A stretch of DNA of 58,804 nucleotides from Actinomycetes bacterium (GCA_023442485.1 JAEZZG010000022.1:1-58804), one strand, 5' to 3'; shown: positions 15,464-24,789, numbered from the stretch's first letter. Made by a program: numbers and translations. The notes: generated by a model not told the origin, from the letters alone.

Positions 15464-18157
15464 TTACATACCCGTATTGGGAGGAAGGGCCGGTTTAGTT
15501 CCGGGTTTGACACTCGGCGATGGAGTCGGTGTAGGCGTTGGCTTCGGTGACTCACTCGGCCCAGGGGTTGGGCTAGGAGTTGGGGTGGGTGACCCACTTG
15601 GCTCCGGGCTTGGTTCCGGGCTAGGCTCCGGCGTGGGCTCAGGAGTCGGCTCTGCGAGCTGCAAGCCCACCAGGACCGGATCATGGTCAGATGAACGGAA
15701 CTCGTCTGGAGCCCAATAGTCGGCATCGGTGTAGAGACGACGCGAGTATTCCATGGCGATAGATTCGTCGGCATTGATATTCCAGACGCCAGCACCAACA
15801 ATCTTGTCCTTGTGGTTATTGTCGATGAAGGCGTGGTCGAGGGAGCCGAGCCGTCCGCTGTACTGGTAGGTCAGTGATCCAGGCTTGACCTGACCTGCGT
15901 CAATGATGTCGCGGATCACGCGCGAATACCCGGCGTCAACAATGGTGCGGACTGGATCTTCCATGGTGTAGGCGTTGATATCACCGAGGATCAGCACCAG
16001 ATCGTCGGGGAAGAGCTGACCGATCCATGAGGTCAATGCGCGAGCCTGGGCGACCCGATCCGGGTTAGCATTGCCCTGGCCGGTGCCATCGTCAGTCCCA
16101 GAACCCTTTGACTTGAAGTGATTCGCCACGGCCACGAATTCCTTACCGGAATCGAGGGCGGCAAACTTCTGCGCTAACGGACGGCGGGCATTATTGAAGG
16201 CCGGATCGGTAGCGAGAATCCGTGACTCACCTACTGGCTTGACCACGGTGTTGTTGTAGATGAAGGCAGTGCGGATGACGTCTTCATTCTGTACCTGGGC
16301 AGCCTCAGACGGGCTGGGAACATAGGCCCAATGCGCATTGGCGTCGGCCTTATTCAAGGCGTCAACCAGGATAGCCAGTGACTCGTCACGATTAGTGGTG
16401 TTGGCCCACCCAATCGCGGCTGAATTCTCGATCTCTTCGAGGGCCAAGACGTCAGCGCCCATCTTATTGATGGCTGCCACAATCTTGGTCTGCTGAGCCT
16501 CAAATGCCTGCTGGGTGTAGGCGCCACGGACGACACAGCGGTTCGCGGTCACCGGGTTCCCCTTGGAATCCTTATAGCTACCGCAGCCAGATTCGTCCTT
16601 ACCCAGGTGAGTGAAGTAGTTCAACACATTGAAGGTTCCGACCTGGACGTCGCCACCGACCTGGGGTGCGGTAGTCGGGCGGTCGTTGACCGTGGACAAG
16701 AAGACAGAGCCTTCTGAGGTCTGAATCGCTGGACCGGCAGCTCGGGTGGTGGACGGTGCAAGGGAGGCACCAATCACCGGCGAGGTGGGCTGATAGGTCC
16801 ATGTGCTGAAGCGGTAGTCAAAGATCACGCCATCGAGGAAGTTGACCTGGGAGGCGGTCCGCATCGGGGTCTGCGCAGATAGATACGGCAGCGTATGACC
16901 GGCACCATTGCGCTGGAAATTCGTCGTGGTGCCATCGTCAAGGGTGATCACCTTGTCGAGGTTGGCTGCTTCCACGGCTTCGGCGGCAGCACCAGGGAGG
17001 GCAATATCGGTGCCCTGGTAGAGCGGTTCCAAACCAGGGGTCAAGTCGAGGGTGCCATAGGCGTTGAGCGAGTAGTTATTGGTGATGGTGTACGGACCTT
17101 CGGGAAGAACCAGCATCGATTCGTAGGCTTCCCGGTCACCTCTGGCAGGCAACCCCGACAGACGGTAGGGGGTCACCGGGGCACAGTCGTCGATTTTCTG
17201 ATAGGCAGTGACCTGTTTGAGCTGAGTGGACTCGTAGTATTCGTCCGCAGTACCAGTCAGTTTCAGACATTCACCGATCTTGACGGACTTGGCCAACTGG
17301 ACGTCGTAGACGAAGATGCCATCCGAGGCACCGTCTGTCTTTTGGTCCTCGCCGGTCCCAGGAGTTTGGATGAATAAACCATTGAGTCCACCAATCGGGT
17401 AGATGGCGGTAACCACACCGCGAGTGGTCACGGACTTACCCAGGTAGGGGGTCACAGGACCGGTGCCTTGAATCGTGGCAATGGCTACCTCGTCCCCGCC
17501 GGGAACGCTAGGAGTCGGAGAAGGCTCAGGGTCCACGGACGGTTCCGGGGTCGGCGTGACTGCGTCTCCACTTCCAGGTGTCGGGGTGGTGACGAAGGTG
17601 AAGTCGGCCTTGTTATTGTCGGTGTCGACTCCGTGCGTCCGAACGATCGAACCGGCGGTGCTGTTCTTGCCCTGATAGACGGCTGCTGCACCTTCAAAGA
17701 GTTTGGCGGTCCCATATCCGACGGTATCGACCACGGCGTCGCCAGACTTTAGCTGGAATGCACCATCAGTACCACTGGGATTGATCGTGCAGGCGATCCC
17801 ACCGGCAGGCAAGTCAGCGCCGACTGAGCCATTACCCCTCATCTCGATCACGGCGTAACCCTTGGCCTCAAGCGTGCCATTCAAGGAACAGGTCCCAGAT
17901 ACAGCTTCGGTACTGCTCTTGGAGGCATAGTTGAGCGTCATCGTTGACAGATCAACCGGATTCGGAGTGGGATTGAAGAGTTCGACAAACTTCTTGTTAT
18001 AGGGCTGATTCGCGCTCCCGCCACGGGTGTAGATCTCGTTGATCACCACATGATCGGCCGCTGGTTCTGCCACTGCAAACTGCGGAATTAGCGCAGTCGC
18101 GACGAGAACCAAACCGCTTGCCCCTACTGCCAACACTCTCGCTGGACGATTCGCCAT
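15464..18157 (-). CDS. Exported LTD-domain endonuclease/exonuclease/phosphatase (ExeM/NucH-like extracellular nuclease)
   Basis: Large secreted nuclease of 897 residues. A signal peptide (about residues 1-30, cleavage near AVA) precedes a lamin-tail domain (about 35-190). A Pro/Glu/Ser linker and an OB-like region (about 225-335) follow. The endonuclease/exonuclease/phosphatase domain (about 505-830) shows TFNVLNYFTH, ALEEIEN (catalytic Glu near 574), ANHFKSK, LGDINAY, SLDHAF and SSDHDPV, so the metal-binding and catalytic residues are present. The last 60 residues are PEPSPEPS/PTPTPSP repeats ending LPPNTGM. The repeats suggest a wall-spanning stalk, but no membrane anchor follows. Shine-Dalgarno AGGAGAAGT supports the start. 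The gene sits between dxr and ispG, where many Actinobacteria carry an RseP-type protease. Confidence 0.88.
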   Translation of the reverse strand: MANRPARVLAVGASGLVLVATALIPQFAVAEPAADHVVINEIYTRGGSANQPYNKKFVELFNPTPNPVDLSTMTLNYASKSSTEAVSGTCSLNGTLEAKGYAVIEMRGNGSVGADLPAGGIACTINPSGTDGAFQLKSGDAVVDTVGYGTAKLFEGAAAVYQGKNSTAGSIVRTHGVDTDNNKADFTFVTTPTPGSGDAVTPTPEPSVDPEPSPTPSVPGGDEVAIATIQGTGPVTPYLGKSVTTRGVVTAIYPIGGLNGLFIQTPGTGEDQKTDGASDGIFVYDVQLAKSVKIGECLKLTGTADEYYESTQLKQVTAYQKIDDCAPVTPYRLSGLPARGDREAYESMLVLPEGPYTITNNYSLNAYGTLDLTPGLEPLYQGTDIALPGAAAEAVEAANLDKVITLDDGTTTNFQRNGAGHTLPYLSAQTPMRTASQVNFLDGVIFDYRFSTWTYQPTSPVIGASLAPSTTRAAGPAIQTSEGSVFLSTVNDRPTTAPQVGGDVQVGTFNVLNYFTHLGKDESGCGSYKDSKGNPVTANRCVVRGAYTQQAFEAQQTKIVAAINKMGADVLALEEIENSAAIGWANTTNRDESLAILVDALNKADANAHWAYVPSPSEAAQVQNEDVIRTAFIYNNTVVKPVGESRILATDPAFNNARRPLAQKFAALDSGKEFVAVANHFKSKGSGTDDGTGQGNANPDRVAQARALTSWIGQLFPDDLVLILGDINAYTMEDPVRTIVDAGYSRVIRDIIDAGQVKPGSLTYQYSGRLGSLDHAFIDNNHKDKIVGAGVWNINADESIAMEYSRRLYTDADYWAPDEFRSSDHDPVLVGLQLAEPTPEPTPEPSPEPSPEPSGSPTPTPSPTPGPSESPKPTPTPTPSPSVKPGTKPALPPNTGM

Positions 18158-18222
18158 TAGACTTCTCCTGGTAGGTTGCGGAACCCCATCGTTGGGGCAT
18201 CCAAGATGGGCGTCATCACTAC

Positions 18223-18251
18223 TCTTAACGGATCAATCTCTTCTTGACCAA
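18223..18251 (-). promoter_or_regulatory. Candidate promoter of the exported nuclease gene
   Basis: On the - strand, TTGGTC (18246-18251) and TTAAGA (18223-18228) are separated by exactly 17 bases, a plausible sigma-A-type pair. The -10 lies about 65 bases before the nuclease start codon. Confidence 0.5.
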
Positions 18252-18256
18252 AAAAC

Positions 18257-18294
18257 TGTCGCTTTGTTCCAGGATTGTCACCAAAATGTCGCAT
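18257..18294. promoter_or_regulatory. 11-bp-stepped TGTYN array, pho-box-like
   Basis: TGTTC, TGTCA and TGTCG begin at 18265, 18276 and 18287 on the + strand, exactly 11 bases apart. A further TGTCG at 18257 is out of step. The array lies a few bases upstream of the candidate -35 of the nuclease gene. Direct repeats on an 11-bp step are the hallmark of PhoB/PhoP sites; the assignment is inference. Confidence 0.35.
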
Positions 18295-18310
18295 TAGCTT
18301 TCCGCAACCG

Positions 18311-19477
18311 TCATCTGCGACGCTCAATCAGGGTATGCGCATACTGCCTAGCCCAGGCGTCGGCTCCCAGGACGGCGTCGACGGTCAACTCCTGATTAGG
18401 AACGTGTCCATCTTCGAGATGATCGCGCACCGTCTCAGCGATGATGTCGGTGATATCCAAGAACCCGATGCGACCGTCACAGAAGGCATCGACGCAGACC
18501 TCATTGGCTGCGTTGTAAACCGCAGGAGCGGTCCCGCCGTGTCGACCCGCGTGGCGAGCCAACTCCACCGCGGGGAATGCCACATCGTCTACCGGTTCAA
18601 AGGTCCAGCTATGGCACTGGCTCCAGTCGAAGGTGGCGCACGAGTCCGGAACGCGATCTGGCCAGGCTAGGCCCAACGCGATCGGAAGCCGCATATCCGG
18701 GGGTGAACACTGGGCGATGGTGGCACCATCGACGAATTCGACCGCTGAATGGACGGCAGATTGGGGGTGGACGACGACCTGGATCGCGTCAAGATCGACC
18801 CCGTAGAGAAGCCCCGCTTCGAGTAGCTCTAGCCCCTTATTGACCAAGGTGGACGAGTTGATCGTAATCACCCGGCCCATATTCCAGGTGGGGTGAGCCA
18901 AGGCCTGATCAACGGTGACCTCGGCTAGCTCAGCTCGACTCCGTCCCCGGAAAGGCCCCCCTGAGGCTGTGAGAATGAGCCGGCGCACCTCCCTGGTTTT
19001 ACCCGCGCGCAAGGCCTGAGCGAAGGCAGAGTGTTCTGAATCGACGGCGACCATCTGACCGGGAGCCGCCCTTCCCGTCACTAGCACTCCCCCGATCACC
19101 AGGGATTCCTTATTGGCCAGGGCAAGGGTGCGCCCGGCATCCAAACACGCCAGAGTCGGCAGCAGACCGGCAGATCCCGTGATCGCGTTGAGCACAACAT
19201 CACCGTAGTCACCGGCCAGACGGGTGGATGCGTCCGGACCGCTGAGAATGGTGCAGGCGTGACCTTCGAGTGCGCGCCGAAGCTGATCGGCATGTTCCTC
19301 GGTTGGAACCGCAGCCACCGGGACCTGGAAATCGACGATTTGCTGGGCGAGTCGACCGATCTGGCTGCCACCCGCGCTGAGGGCCACGACGCGAAACTGG
19401 TCACGCCTGGTAGAGATCACGTCAAGGGCCTGAGTACCGATAGAACCGGTTGAGCCAAGAATGACGACGTCGCGCAT
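18311..19477 (-). CDS. dxr: 1-deoxy-D-xylulose 5-phosphate reductoisomerase
   Basis: Makes 2-C-methyl-D-erythritol 4-phosphate, the first committed step of the MEP pathway, with NADPH. The protein begins MRDVVILGSTGSIGTQALDV with the dinucleotide-binding GSTGSIG motif. Later blocks are ALANKESLV, PVDSEHSA-like VAVDSEHSAFAQ, ASGGPFRGRSR and a NMGRVITINSSTLVNKGLE segment, all typical DXR active-site elements. AGGAGG lies directly before the ATG at 19477, giving 388 residues; the frame stays open 16 codons further without support. It heads the dxr-nuclease-ispG-GNAT series. Confidence 0.96.
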   Translation of the reverse strand: MRDVVILGSTGSIGTQALDVISTRRDQFRVVALSAGGSQIGRLAQQIVDFQVPVAAVPTEEHADQLRRALEGHACTILSGPDASTRLAGDYGDVVLNAITGSAGLLPTLACLDAGRTLALANKESLVIGGVLVTGRAAPGQMVAVDSEHSAFAQALRAGKTREVRRLILTASGGPFRGRSRAELAEVTVDQALAHPTWNMGRVITINSSTLVNKGLELLEAGLLYGVDLDAIQVVVHPQSAVHSAVEFVDGATIAQCSPPDMRLPIALGLAWPDRVPDSCATFDWSQCHSWTFEPVDDVAFPAVELARHAGRHGGTAPAVYNAANEVCVDAFCDGRIGFLDITDIIAETVRDHLEDGHVPNQELTVDAVLGADAWARQYAHTLIERRR

Positions 19478-19630
19478 GGGGCCTCCTGATGTTAACATGC
19501 CTGCTGTGACGTCCATCCTAGTCATGAACCTGGTTGCATTGTGGTTGCACGACAGGGATTGGTGACGGTGAGGTGGATCGGCCCTCCCCTTGGGTATTTA
19601 GTGACGTCGGCGGAGCACGCAAAGGCTTTA

Positions 19631-19672
19631 TAAAATGCACACAGCCGGGGCGCCTGAGGAGGCACCCCGGCT
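19631..19672 (-). terminator. Intrinsic terminator of gdhA
   Basis: A 13-bp stem (19643-19655 with 19660-19672, one G-U) with a four-base loop lies just past the gdhA stop. On the - strand it is followed after a few bases by ATTTTATAAAG, giving a hairpin plus T-rich tail. Confidence 0.8.
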
Positions 19673-19683
19673 GCTGAGCTTGA

Positions 19684-21033
19684 CTAGACCAGGCCCATCG
19701 CTAACATAGCGTCGGCAACCTTGGTGAAACCAGCGATATTGGCGCCAGCCACATAGTTGCCCGGCATCCCGTATTCCTCCGCAGTCTCGGCGCAGGTGTC
19801 GTGGATGTTGGCCATGATGTCGGCGAGTTTGCGTTCCACCTTCTCGAAGGACCACTGGGTTCGGCCAGAGTTCTGCTGCATCTCAAGCCCCGATGTGGCC
19901 ACACCACCAGCGTTGGCGGCCTTACCTGGGCTGAACAAGACACCGGCAGACTGGAAGACCTCAGTGCCTTCAATGGTGGTCGGCATATTGGCTCCCTCCG
20001 CGACAGCCATCACACCGTTAGCGACCAAGGTTCTAGCGTCGTCGGCATCCAACTCATTCTGGGTAGCACACGGAAGTGCCACATCGGCGGGGATCTGCCA
20101 GACCTTACCTTCTTCGCGAGGATGGAAGGTGGCCGAGGCTCCGCGATGGTCGGCGTAATCGCTCACGCGCAGACGCTCAACCTCTTTGATCTGCTTGAGT
20201 AGTTCGACGTCAATACCGTCGGTGTCAACCACATAGCCGGACGAGTCCGAGATGGTCAACACTTGGGCACCCAAGGCCTGAGCCTTCTGCGTGGCGTAGA
20301 TAGCGACATTGCCGGAACCAGACACCAAGACGCGTTTGCCGGACAGGCTGGTGTTACGCAGGGTTTCCAACATGCGCTGAGCGAAGAGCACCACGCCGTA
20401 GCCGGTAGCTTCGGTGCGCACCAGGGAACCGCCCCAGTCGAGCCCCTTGCCGGTGAGCACCCCGGCGTCATAGGAGTTACGAAGACGCTTGTACTGACCG
20501 AATAGGTAGCCAATCTCCCGGCCACCAACACCGATGTCACCTGCCGGGACGTCAGTATTTTCACCAATGTGGCGCGACAGCTCGGTCATGAAGGATTGAC
20601 AGAATCTCATCACTTCCATGTCGGACTTGCCGTGGGGGTCAAAGTCTGAACCGCCCTTTCCACCACCCATGGGCAGACCAGTGAGGGAGTTCTTGAAGAT
20701 CTGCTCGAAGCCTAAGAACTTGATGATGCCGGTGTAGACCGACTCGTGGAAACGCAACCCACCTTTGTACGGCCCTAGAGCAGAGTTGAATTCGATCCGC
20801 ATACCTCGGTTGACGTGAATGACGCCGTTATCGTCCTGCCAGGGAACCCGGAACAGAATCTGGCGTTCGGGCTCGACGATCCGATCGACTATCTTGAACT
20901 TCTCGTATTCGGGACGACGCTTTAGAACCGGCTCAATGGTGTCCAGAACTTCACGAACAGCCTGGTGGAATTCTGGTTCACAAGGGTTACGCCGCACTGC
21001 ACTGGCGTAGACGGATTCTAGGTACTCGTTCAC
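19684..21033 (-). CDS. gdhA: NADP-type glutamate dehydrogenase
   Basis: Reductively aminates 2-oxoglutarate to glutamate using NADPH, a main ammonium-assimilation route. The sequence is close to the hexameric GdhA family. It shows the substrate-binding region GPYKGGLRFH, the catalytic-lysine block LPMGGGKGGSDFDP, DVPAGDIGVGGRE, the dinucleotide fold VSGSGNVAIYA, and the late ANAGGVATSGLEM. The GTG at 21033 (449 residues) fits family length and has GGAG six bases upstream; the frame remains open for another 24 codons without support. It stands alone with its own terminator. Confidence 0.95.
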   Translation of the reverse strand: MNEYLESVYASAVRRNPCEPEFHQAVREVLDTIEPVLKRRPEYEKFKIVDRIVEPERQILFRVPWQDDNGVIHVNRGMRIEFNSALGPYKGGLRFHESVYTGIIKFLGFEQIFKNSLTGLPMGGGKGGSDFDPHGKSDMEVMRFCQSFMTELSRHIGENTDVPAGDIGVGGREIGYLFGQYKRLRNSYDAGVLTGKGLDWGGSLVRTEATGYGVVLFAQRMLETLRNTSLSGKRVLVSGSGNVAIYATQKAQALGAQVLTISDSSGYVVDTDGIDVELLKQIKEVERLRVSDYADHRGASATFHPREEGKVWQIPADVALPCATQNELDADDARTLVANGVMAVAEGANMPTTIEGTEVFQSAGVLFSPGKAANAGGVATSGLEMQQNSGRTQWSFEKVERKLADIMANIHDTCAETAEEYGMPGNYVAGANIAGFTKVADAMLAMGLV

Positions 21034-21173
21034 GATTACTCCATTCGGTTCGGAATCTGCCCCTGATTCCACCGCAAGGATGTTACAGCCATGCAAACTG
21101 ACCAAATAATGAGACTAAATCTTGGAGTTTGGATGCAATGGTGAGGGTGTTCGATCCCTTCCCGGTGTTCTGA

Positions 21174-22331
21174 CTAGGAATTCCGGTGGATAGCGGCGAG
21201 TTGCCCACAGGCTCCGTCAATCTCACGTCCACGCGTATCCCTCACTGTCACCGGGACACCCATTTGTTCCAGACGCGAGACGAAAGCCTTCTCGACCTTG
21301 GGGTCGGAGGCGGTCCAGATGGATTCTGGGGTTGGATTGAGAGGGATGAGGTTGACGTGGAACCAGCCGAAATCACCACGGGCCTGCAGCCGGCGAGCCA
21401 AGAGCTCTGCGCGTTGCACCTGATCGTTGATGTCGCGAATCATGATGTATTCGATCGAGACCCTGCGTCTGGTTACCTTCGCGTAATTCCAGGCGGCGTC
21501 GAGAACCTCGTCGACCGAAAAGCGTTGGTTGATCGGCACGATCTGGTTGCGTAGCTCGTCGTCAGGAGCGTGCAGCGATAGCGCCAAGGTCATGGGCAGA
21601 CCCTCATCGGCAAGCCGGTACATCTGCGGGACGAGGCCGACGGTGGACACCGTGACTCCCCTGGCTGACAGCCCGATTCCAGACGGGGTTGGAGCGGTCA
21701 AGGTGCGGATGGCGGCCATGACGGCCGCATAGTTTGCCATTGGCTCCCCCATCCCCATGAAGACCACATTGGATAACCGGGTCGGACCTGCACCAACGTG
21801 ACCGTCGCGCAGCCTGGCTTCGGCATCAATCACTTGGGCAAGGATTTCGGCGGTGGATAGGTTGCGTTGCAGCCCTCCTTGGCCAGTGGCGCAGAAGGGG
21901 CAGGCCATTCCGCAGCCGGCTTGGGACGATATACATAGGGTCGCCCGCGAAGGGTAGCGCATCAGCACCGACTCGACGGTGGAGCCGTCGTGGAGTTGCC
22001 ACAGCACTTTGACGGTGGTGCCGTGGTCGGCGGTTTGCACCCCAGCCTGGGTCAAGATGGTGGTGAATAAGGGACCCAGCTTCCCCTGGTCGGCGGCGGA
22101 GAAGTCGGTCCATTGCTTAGGGGAAAGGCTTAGGTGTTCAAAAACGTGGTGGTCGACTTGGTTGGCTCGAAACGGTTTCAGGCCTAGTTCGACCACTGCT
22201 TCGCGGCGGCCCTCGATGGTGAGGTCGAGCCAGTGCCGAGGGGGTTTACCGCGACGCGGAGACGAGATCACCACCGGCAGTTCGGTGCCTGGCTCGACGA
22301 CTCGAACCTGGGGCAGCGGGTGATCAGACAT
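21174..22331 (-). CDS. rlmN: 23S rRNA A2503 / tRNA A37 C2-methyltransferase RlmN (radical SAM)
   Basis: Radical-SAM enzyme that methylates C2 of A2503 in 23S rRNA and A37 in some tRNAs. The cluster motif CGMACPFC (C-x3-C-x2-C) sits in the middle, preceded by SSQAGCG. The GEPM motif is in FMGMGEPMANY. The C-terminal methyl-carrier cysteine is in DGACGQLA. The ATG at 22331 has AGAGG upstream and gives 385 residues, normal for the family; an open frame reaches 22394, immediately next to the cdsA stop. Co-oriented with cdsA. Confidence 0.95.
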   Translation of the reverse strand: MSDHPLPQVRVVEPGTELPVVISSPRRGKPPRHWLDLTIEGRREAVVELGLKPFRANQVDHHVFEHLSLSPKQWTDFSAADQGKLGPLFTTILTQAGVQTADHGTTVKVLWQLHDGSTVESVLMRYPSRATLCISSQAGCGMACPFCATGQGGLQRNLSTAEILAQVIDAEARLRDGHVGAGPTRLSNVVFMGMGEPMANYAAVMAAIRTLTAPTPSGIGLSARGVTVSTVGLVPQMYRLADEGLPMTLALSLHAPDDELRNQIVPINQRFSVDEVLDAAWNYAKVTRRRVSIEYIMIRDINDQVQRAELLARRLQARGDFGWFHVNLIPLNPTPESIWTASDPKVEKAFVSRLEQMGVPVTVRDTRGREIDGACGQLAAIHRNS

Positions 22332-22394
22332 GGTGGGGAACCTCTCTTCGGCGCGCAGATGGGGGGGGCTGTTGGCAAGGACTGCGCGGTTCAA

Positions 22395-23393
22395 CTAAGC
22401 GCCAGCGGGGAGAGTCAGCAGCAGGTAGAAGACCAGCCACGCTCCCGGGGCTGCCAGTAACATCGAGTCCAGACGGTCGAGAACCCCGCCATGGCCGGGG
22501 AGGATCGAGGAGGTATCTTTCACCCCTGCGTCTCGCTTGATGATCGATTCGATGAGATCGCCGAGAGTGCCCAAGACAAAGATGACGGTGCCGAAAACCA
22601 AACCGGACCACCACGGTGTGGAGAAGATGGGCAGCATCAAGGCGGTCGCAAAGACCATCGACATCAACCAACCGCCGAGGAATCCTTCGAGACTCTTCTT
22701 CGGTGAAATCTTGGGCACGATGTGGTGTTTGCCGAAGAGTACCCCGAAGATGTAAGCGCCGGTGTCGTTGACCGAGTTGACCAGGATGAAGATCAGCACC
22801 CGCAAAGCCCCGTGTTCCTCGGCAAACATCAGCGGAACCGAAGCGCCCAGGACGACGATGTAGCCGAAGATGAATAAGGATGCCGACACGTCTCGGACGT
22901 AACCCTCGGTTCCACCGAAGAGCCGCCAAATCAAGGGGATCAACACCAAGACCGTCACGAACCCCATCATCACGATCATCGTCTGTTGGAGCGAGCCGGA
23001 GTGCTGATAGGTGTAGTAGGGGAAGATCGTCATCACGACGACACCGAGCAGGAGCGGGATCCGGGTGGGTTTGGCCCCCGTGGCTTCCACCACAGAGCAC
23101 AACTCCCATGCGCCCAGCCCCAGCGCGACCACGACGAGACCGATGAACAACCAGCCAAACCAGAACAACGACACAATAAGGTAGGCCAACAATCCTACCG
23201 CCACGCCTAGGGCGAGCGGCAGGTTACGTCCGGCACGGCCATAATCGGGGGCGGCGGCTGCCTGTTCAGACGTCCTCGGCGCGAGGTGTTGGCGAGCGCG
23301 CTCACGTCGTGAGCGAGTCTTCACCAGGTCGGCTGGCCCAACCTCGTCACGGTCGCCATGGTCGAAGTCGAGGTTGAGTTCTTCATGTGACAC
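22395..23393 (-). CDS. cdsA: Phosphatidate cytidylyltransferase
   Basis: Integral membrane enzyme that makes CDP-diacylglycerol from CTP and phosphatidic acid. The 332-residue protein has a charged cytoplasmic N-terminus of about 50 residues and multiple hydrophobic segments (e.g. LALGVAVGLLAYLIVSLFW). The family signature GDLIESIIKRDAGVKD, with HGGVLDRLDS, lies near the C-terminus. It is in the conserved run pyrH-frr-cdsA-rlmN. The C-terminus after the signature is short but includes the expected last hydrophobic helix. Confidence 0.94.
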   Translation of the reverse strand: MSHEELNLDFDHGDRDEVGPADLVKTRSRRERARQHLAPRTSEQAAAAPDYGRAGRNLPLALGVAVGLLAYLIVSLFWFGWLFIGLVVVALGLGAWELCSVVEATGAKPTRIPLLLGVVVMTIFPYYTYQHSGSLQQTMIVMMGFVTVLVLIPLIWRLFGGTEGYVRDVSASLFIFGYIVVLGASVPLMFAEEHGALRVLIFILVNSVNDTGAYIFGVLFGKHHIVPKISPKKSLEGFLGGWLMSMVFATALMLPIFSTPWWSGLVFGTVIFVLGTLGDLIESIIKRDAGVKDTSSILPGHGGVLDRLDSMLLAAPGAWLVFYLLLTLPAGA

Positions 23394-23442
23394 CTGATGT
23401 TTCTCCTGACGTCTGGATACCTAAATCTAGCGGCGGGACTCG

Positions 23443-24000
23443 CTAGACTTCCATCAGCTCTGACTCTTTGGCCTTGATCAATTCGTCAACCTGCTCGACG
23501 AACTTCTTCGTCACCGAATCCATCTGCTTCTCAGCGCCACGCAAATCGTCCTCGGAAATCTCCTTGTCTTTCTCGAGTTTCTTCAACGTATCGACGCCTT
23601 GGCGCCTCAGGTTACGCAAGGTGATCTTGGCGTCTTCACCCTTGCCCTTAGCCTGCTTGACGTATTCCTTGCGGCGTTCTTCGGTGAGCTGCGGGACAGT
23701 GACTCGAATGGAGTTACCATCATTGGTCGGGTTGACGCCTAGATCCGAGTCACGAATGGCCTTCTCAATTTCACGGGTGGCCCCAGGATCGAAGGGCGTG
23801 ATGATGATGGTGCGGGCATCCTGGGAAGTGAAGGTGGCCAGTTGCTGGAGCGGAGTGGGTGCCCCGTAGTAGTTAGCGTTGAGCTTGTTGAACATGGCCG
23901 GGTTGGCGCGCCCAGTGCGAATCGTAGCGAGGTCTTCCTTCGTGAAGGCCACCGCTTGGGTCATGCGCTTTTCCGTATCTTTGATCACATCGGAAATCAT
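23443..24000 (-). CDS. frr: Ribosome recycling factor
   Basis: Splits post-termination ribosomes together with EF-G. The 185-residue protein is full length and shows the family's RTGRANPAMFNKLNANYYGAPTPL block, LQQLATFTSQDART, and the late helices VTVPQLTEERRKEYVKQAKGK. The start has GAGGAG upstream. It is directly downstream of pyrH on the same strand, the standard arrangement. Confidence 0.97.
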   Translation of the reverse strand: MISDVIKDTEKRMTQAVAFTKEDLATIRTGRANPAMFNKLNANYYGAPTPLQQLATFTSQDARTIIITPFDPGATREIEKAIRDSDLGVNPTNDGNSIRVTVPQLTEERRKEYVKQAKGKGEDAKITLRNLRRQGVDTLKKLEKDKEISEDDLRGAEKQMDSVTKKFVEQVDELIKAKESELMEV

Positions 24001-24066
24001 GGTGAGCTAGTCTCCTCGTCGTCGATGTCGAGAACCTGAATGAATGTCGTGGTGGGATCGGACTGA

Positions 24067-24789
24067 TTACTCAGCGGCGGCGCGGACCGTCGTCCCGATC
24101 TTTTCACCATTGACGATACGAGCAATGTTGCCCGGAGTATTCAGATTGAAGAAAATCATATCCAAACCGTTGTCCCTGGCTAGCGAGATTGCTGTCGCGT
24201 CGGCCACCTTGAGGTTGCGGGCCAGGTACTCGTCGTAGGTGAGGTCGTCAAAGCGCTTGGCTTGGGGGTTGTGCTGCGGGTCTGAGTCGTAGACGCCGTC
24301 AACCCCTTGTTTGCCCATCAGGAGGACGTCGCAGTTGATCTCGAGTGCGCGCTGGGTTGCGACGGTGTCGGTGGAGAAATAGGGCATACCGGAGCCGGCA
24401 CCGAAGATGACGACGCGTCCCTTTTCCAGGTGTCGTTCGGCGCGACGCGGGATATAGGATTCAGCGACTTGGGTCATGGCGATGGCAGATTGCACTCGGG
24501 TGGGCACCCCGGCCTGTTCGCAGAAATCCTGGAGGGCTAGTGCGTTCATGACGGTGCCGAGCATACCCATGTAATCGGCGCGCTGGCGTTCCATGCCACG
24601 GTTTTGCAACTCGGCTCCCCGGAAGAAGTTGCCGCCTCCGACAACGACTGCGATCTGGGTTCCACCATTGACGATGTCGGCGATCTCCTTGGCGATGGCG
24701 GAGATGACGTCGGGATCGACCCCGATTCTGCCGCCGCCGAAGACTTCACCGGATAACTTCAATAACACGCGCTGGTAGGGCTTTGTCAC
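24067..24789 (-). CDS. pyrH: UMP kinase
   Basis: Phosphorylates UMP to UDP; hexameric amino-acid-kinase-fold enzyme regulated by GTP and UTP in bacteria. It starts RVLLKLSGEVFGG and has the glycine loop VVVGGGNFFRG, the block ERQRADYMGMLGT, and the late TGNPYFSTDT-like GMPYFSTDTVATQRA segment. The length of 240 residues is normal. A GTG start follows AGGAAGGA. Upstream is a 307-base gap to tsf containing the tsf terminator and nothing else recognised. Confidence 0.96.
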   Translation of the reverse strand: MTKPYQRVLLKLSGEVFGGGRIGVDPDVISAIAKEIADIVNGGTQIAVVVGGGNFFRGAELQNRGMERQRADYMGMLGTVMNALALQDFCEQAGVPTRVQSAIAMTQVAESYIPRRAERHLEKGRVVIFGAGSGMPYFSTDTVATQRALEINCDVLLMGKQGVDGVYDSDPQHNPQAKRFDDLTYDEYLARNLKVADATAISLARDNGLDMIFFNLNTPGNIARIVNGEKIGTTVRAAAE

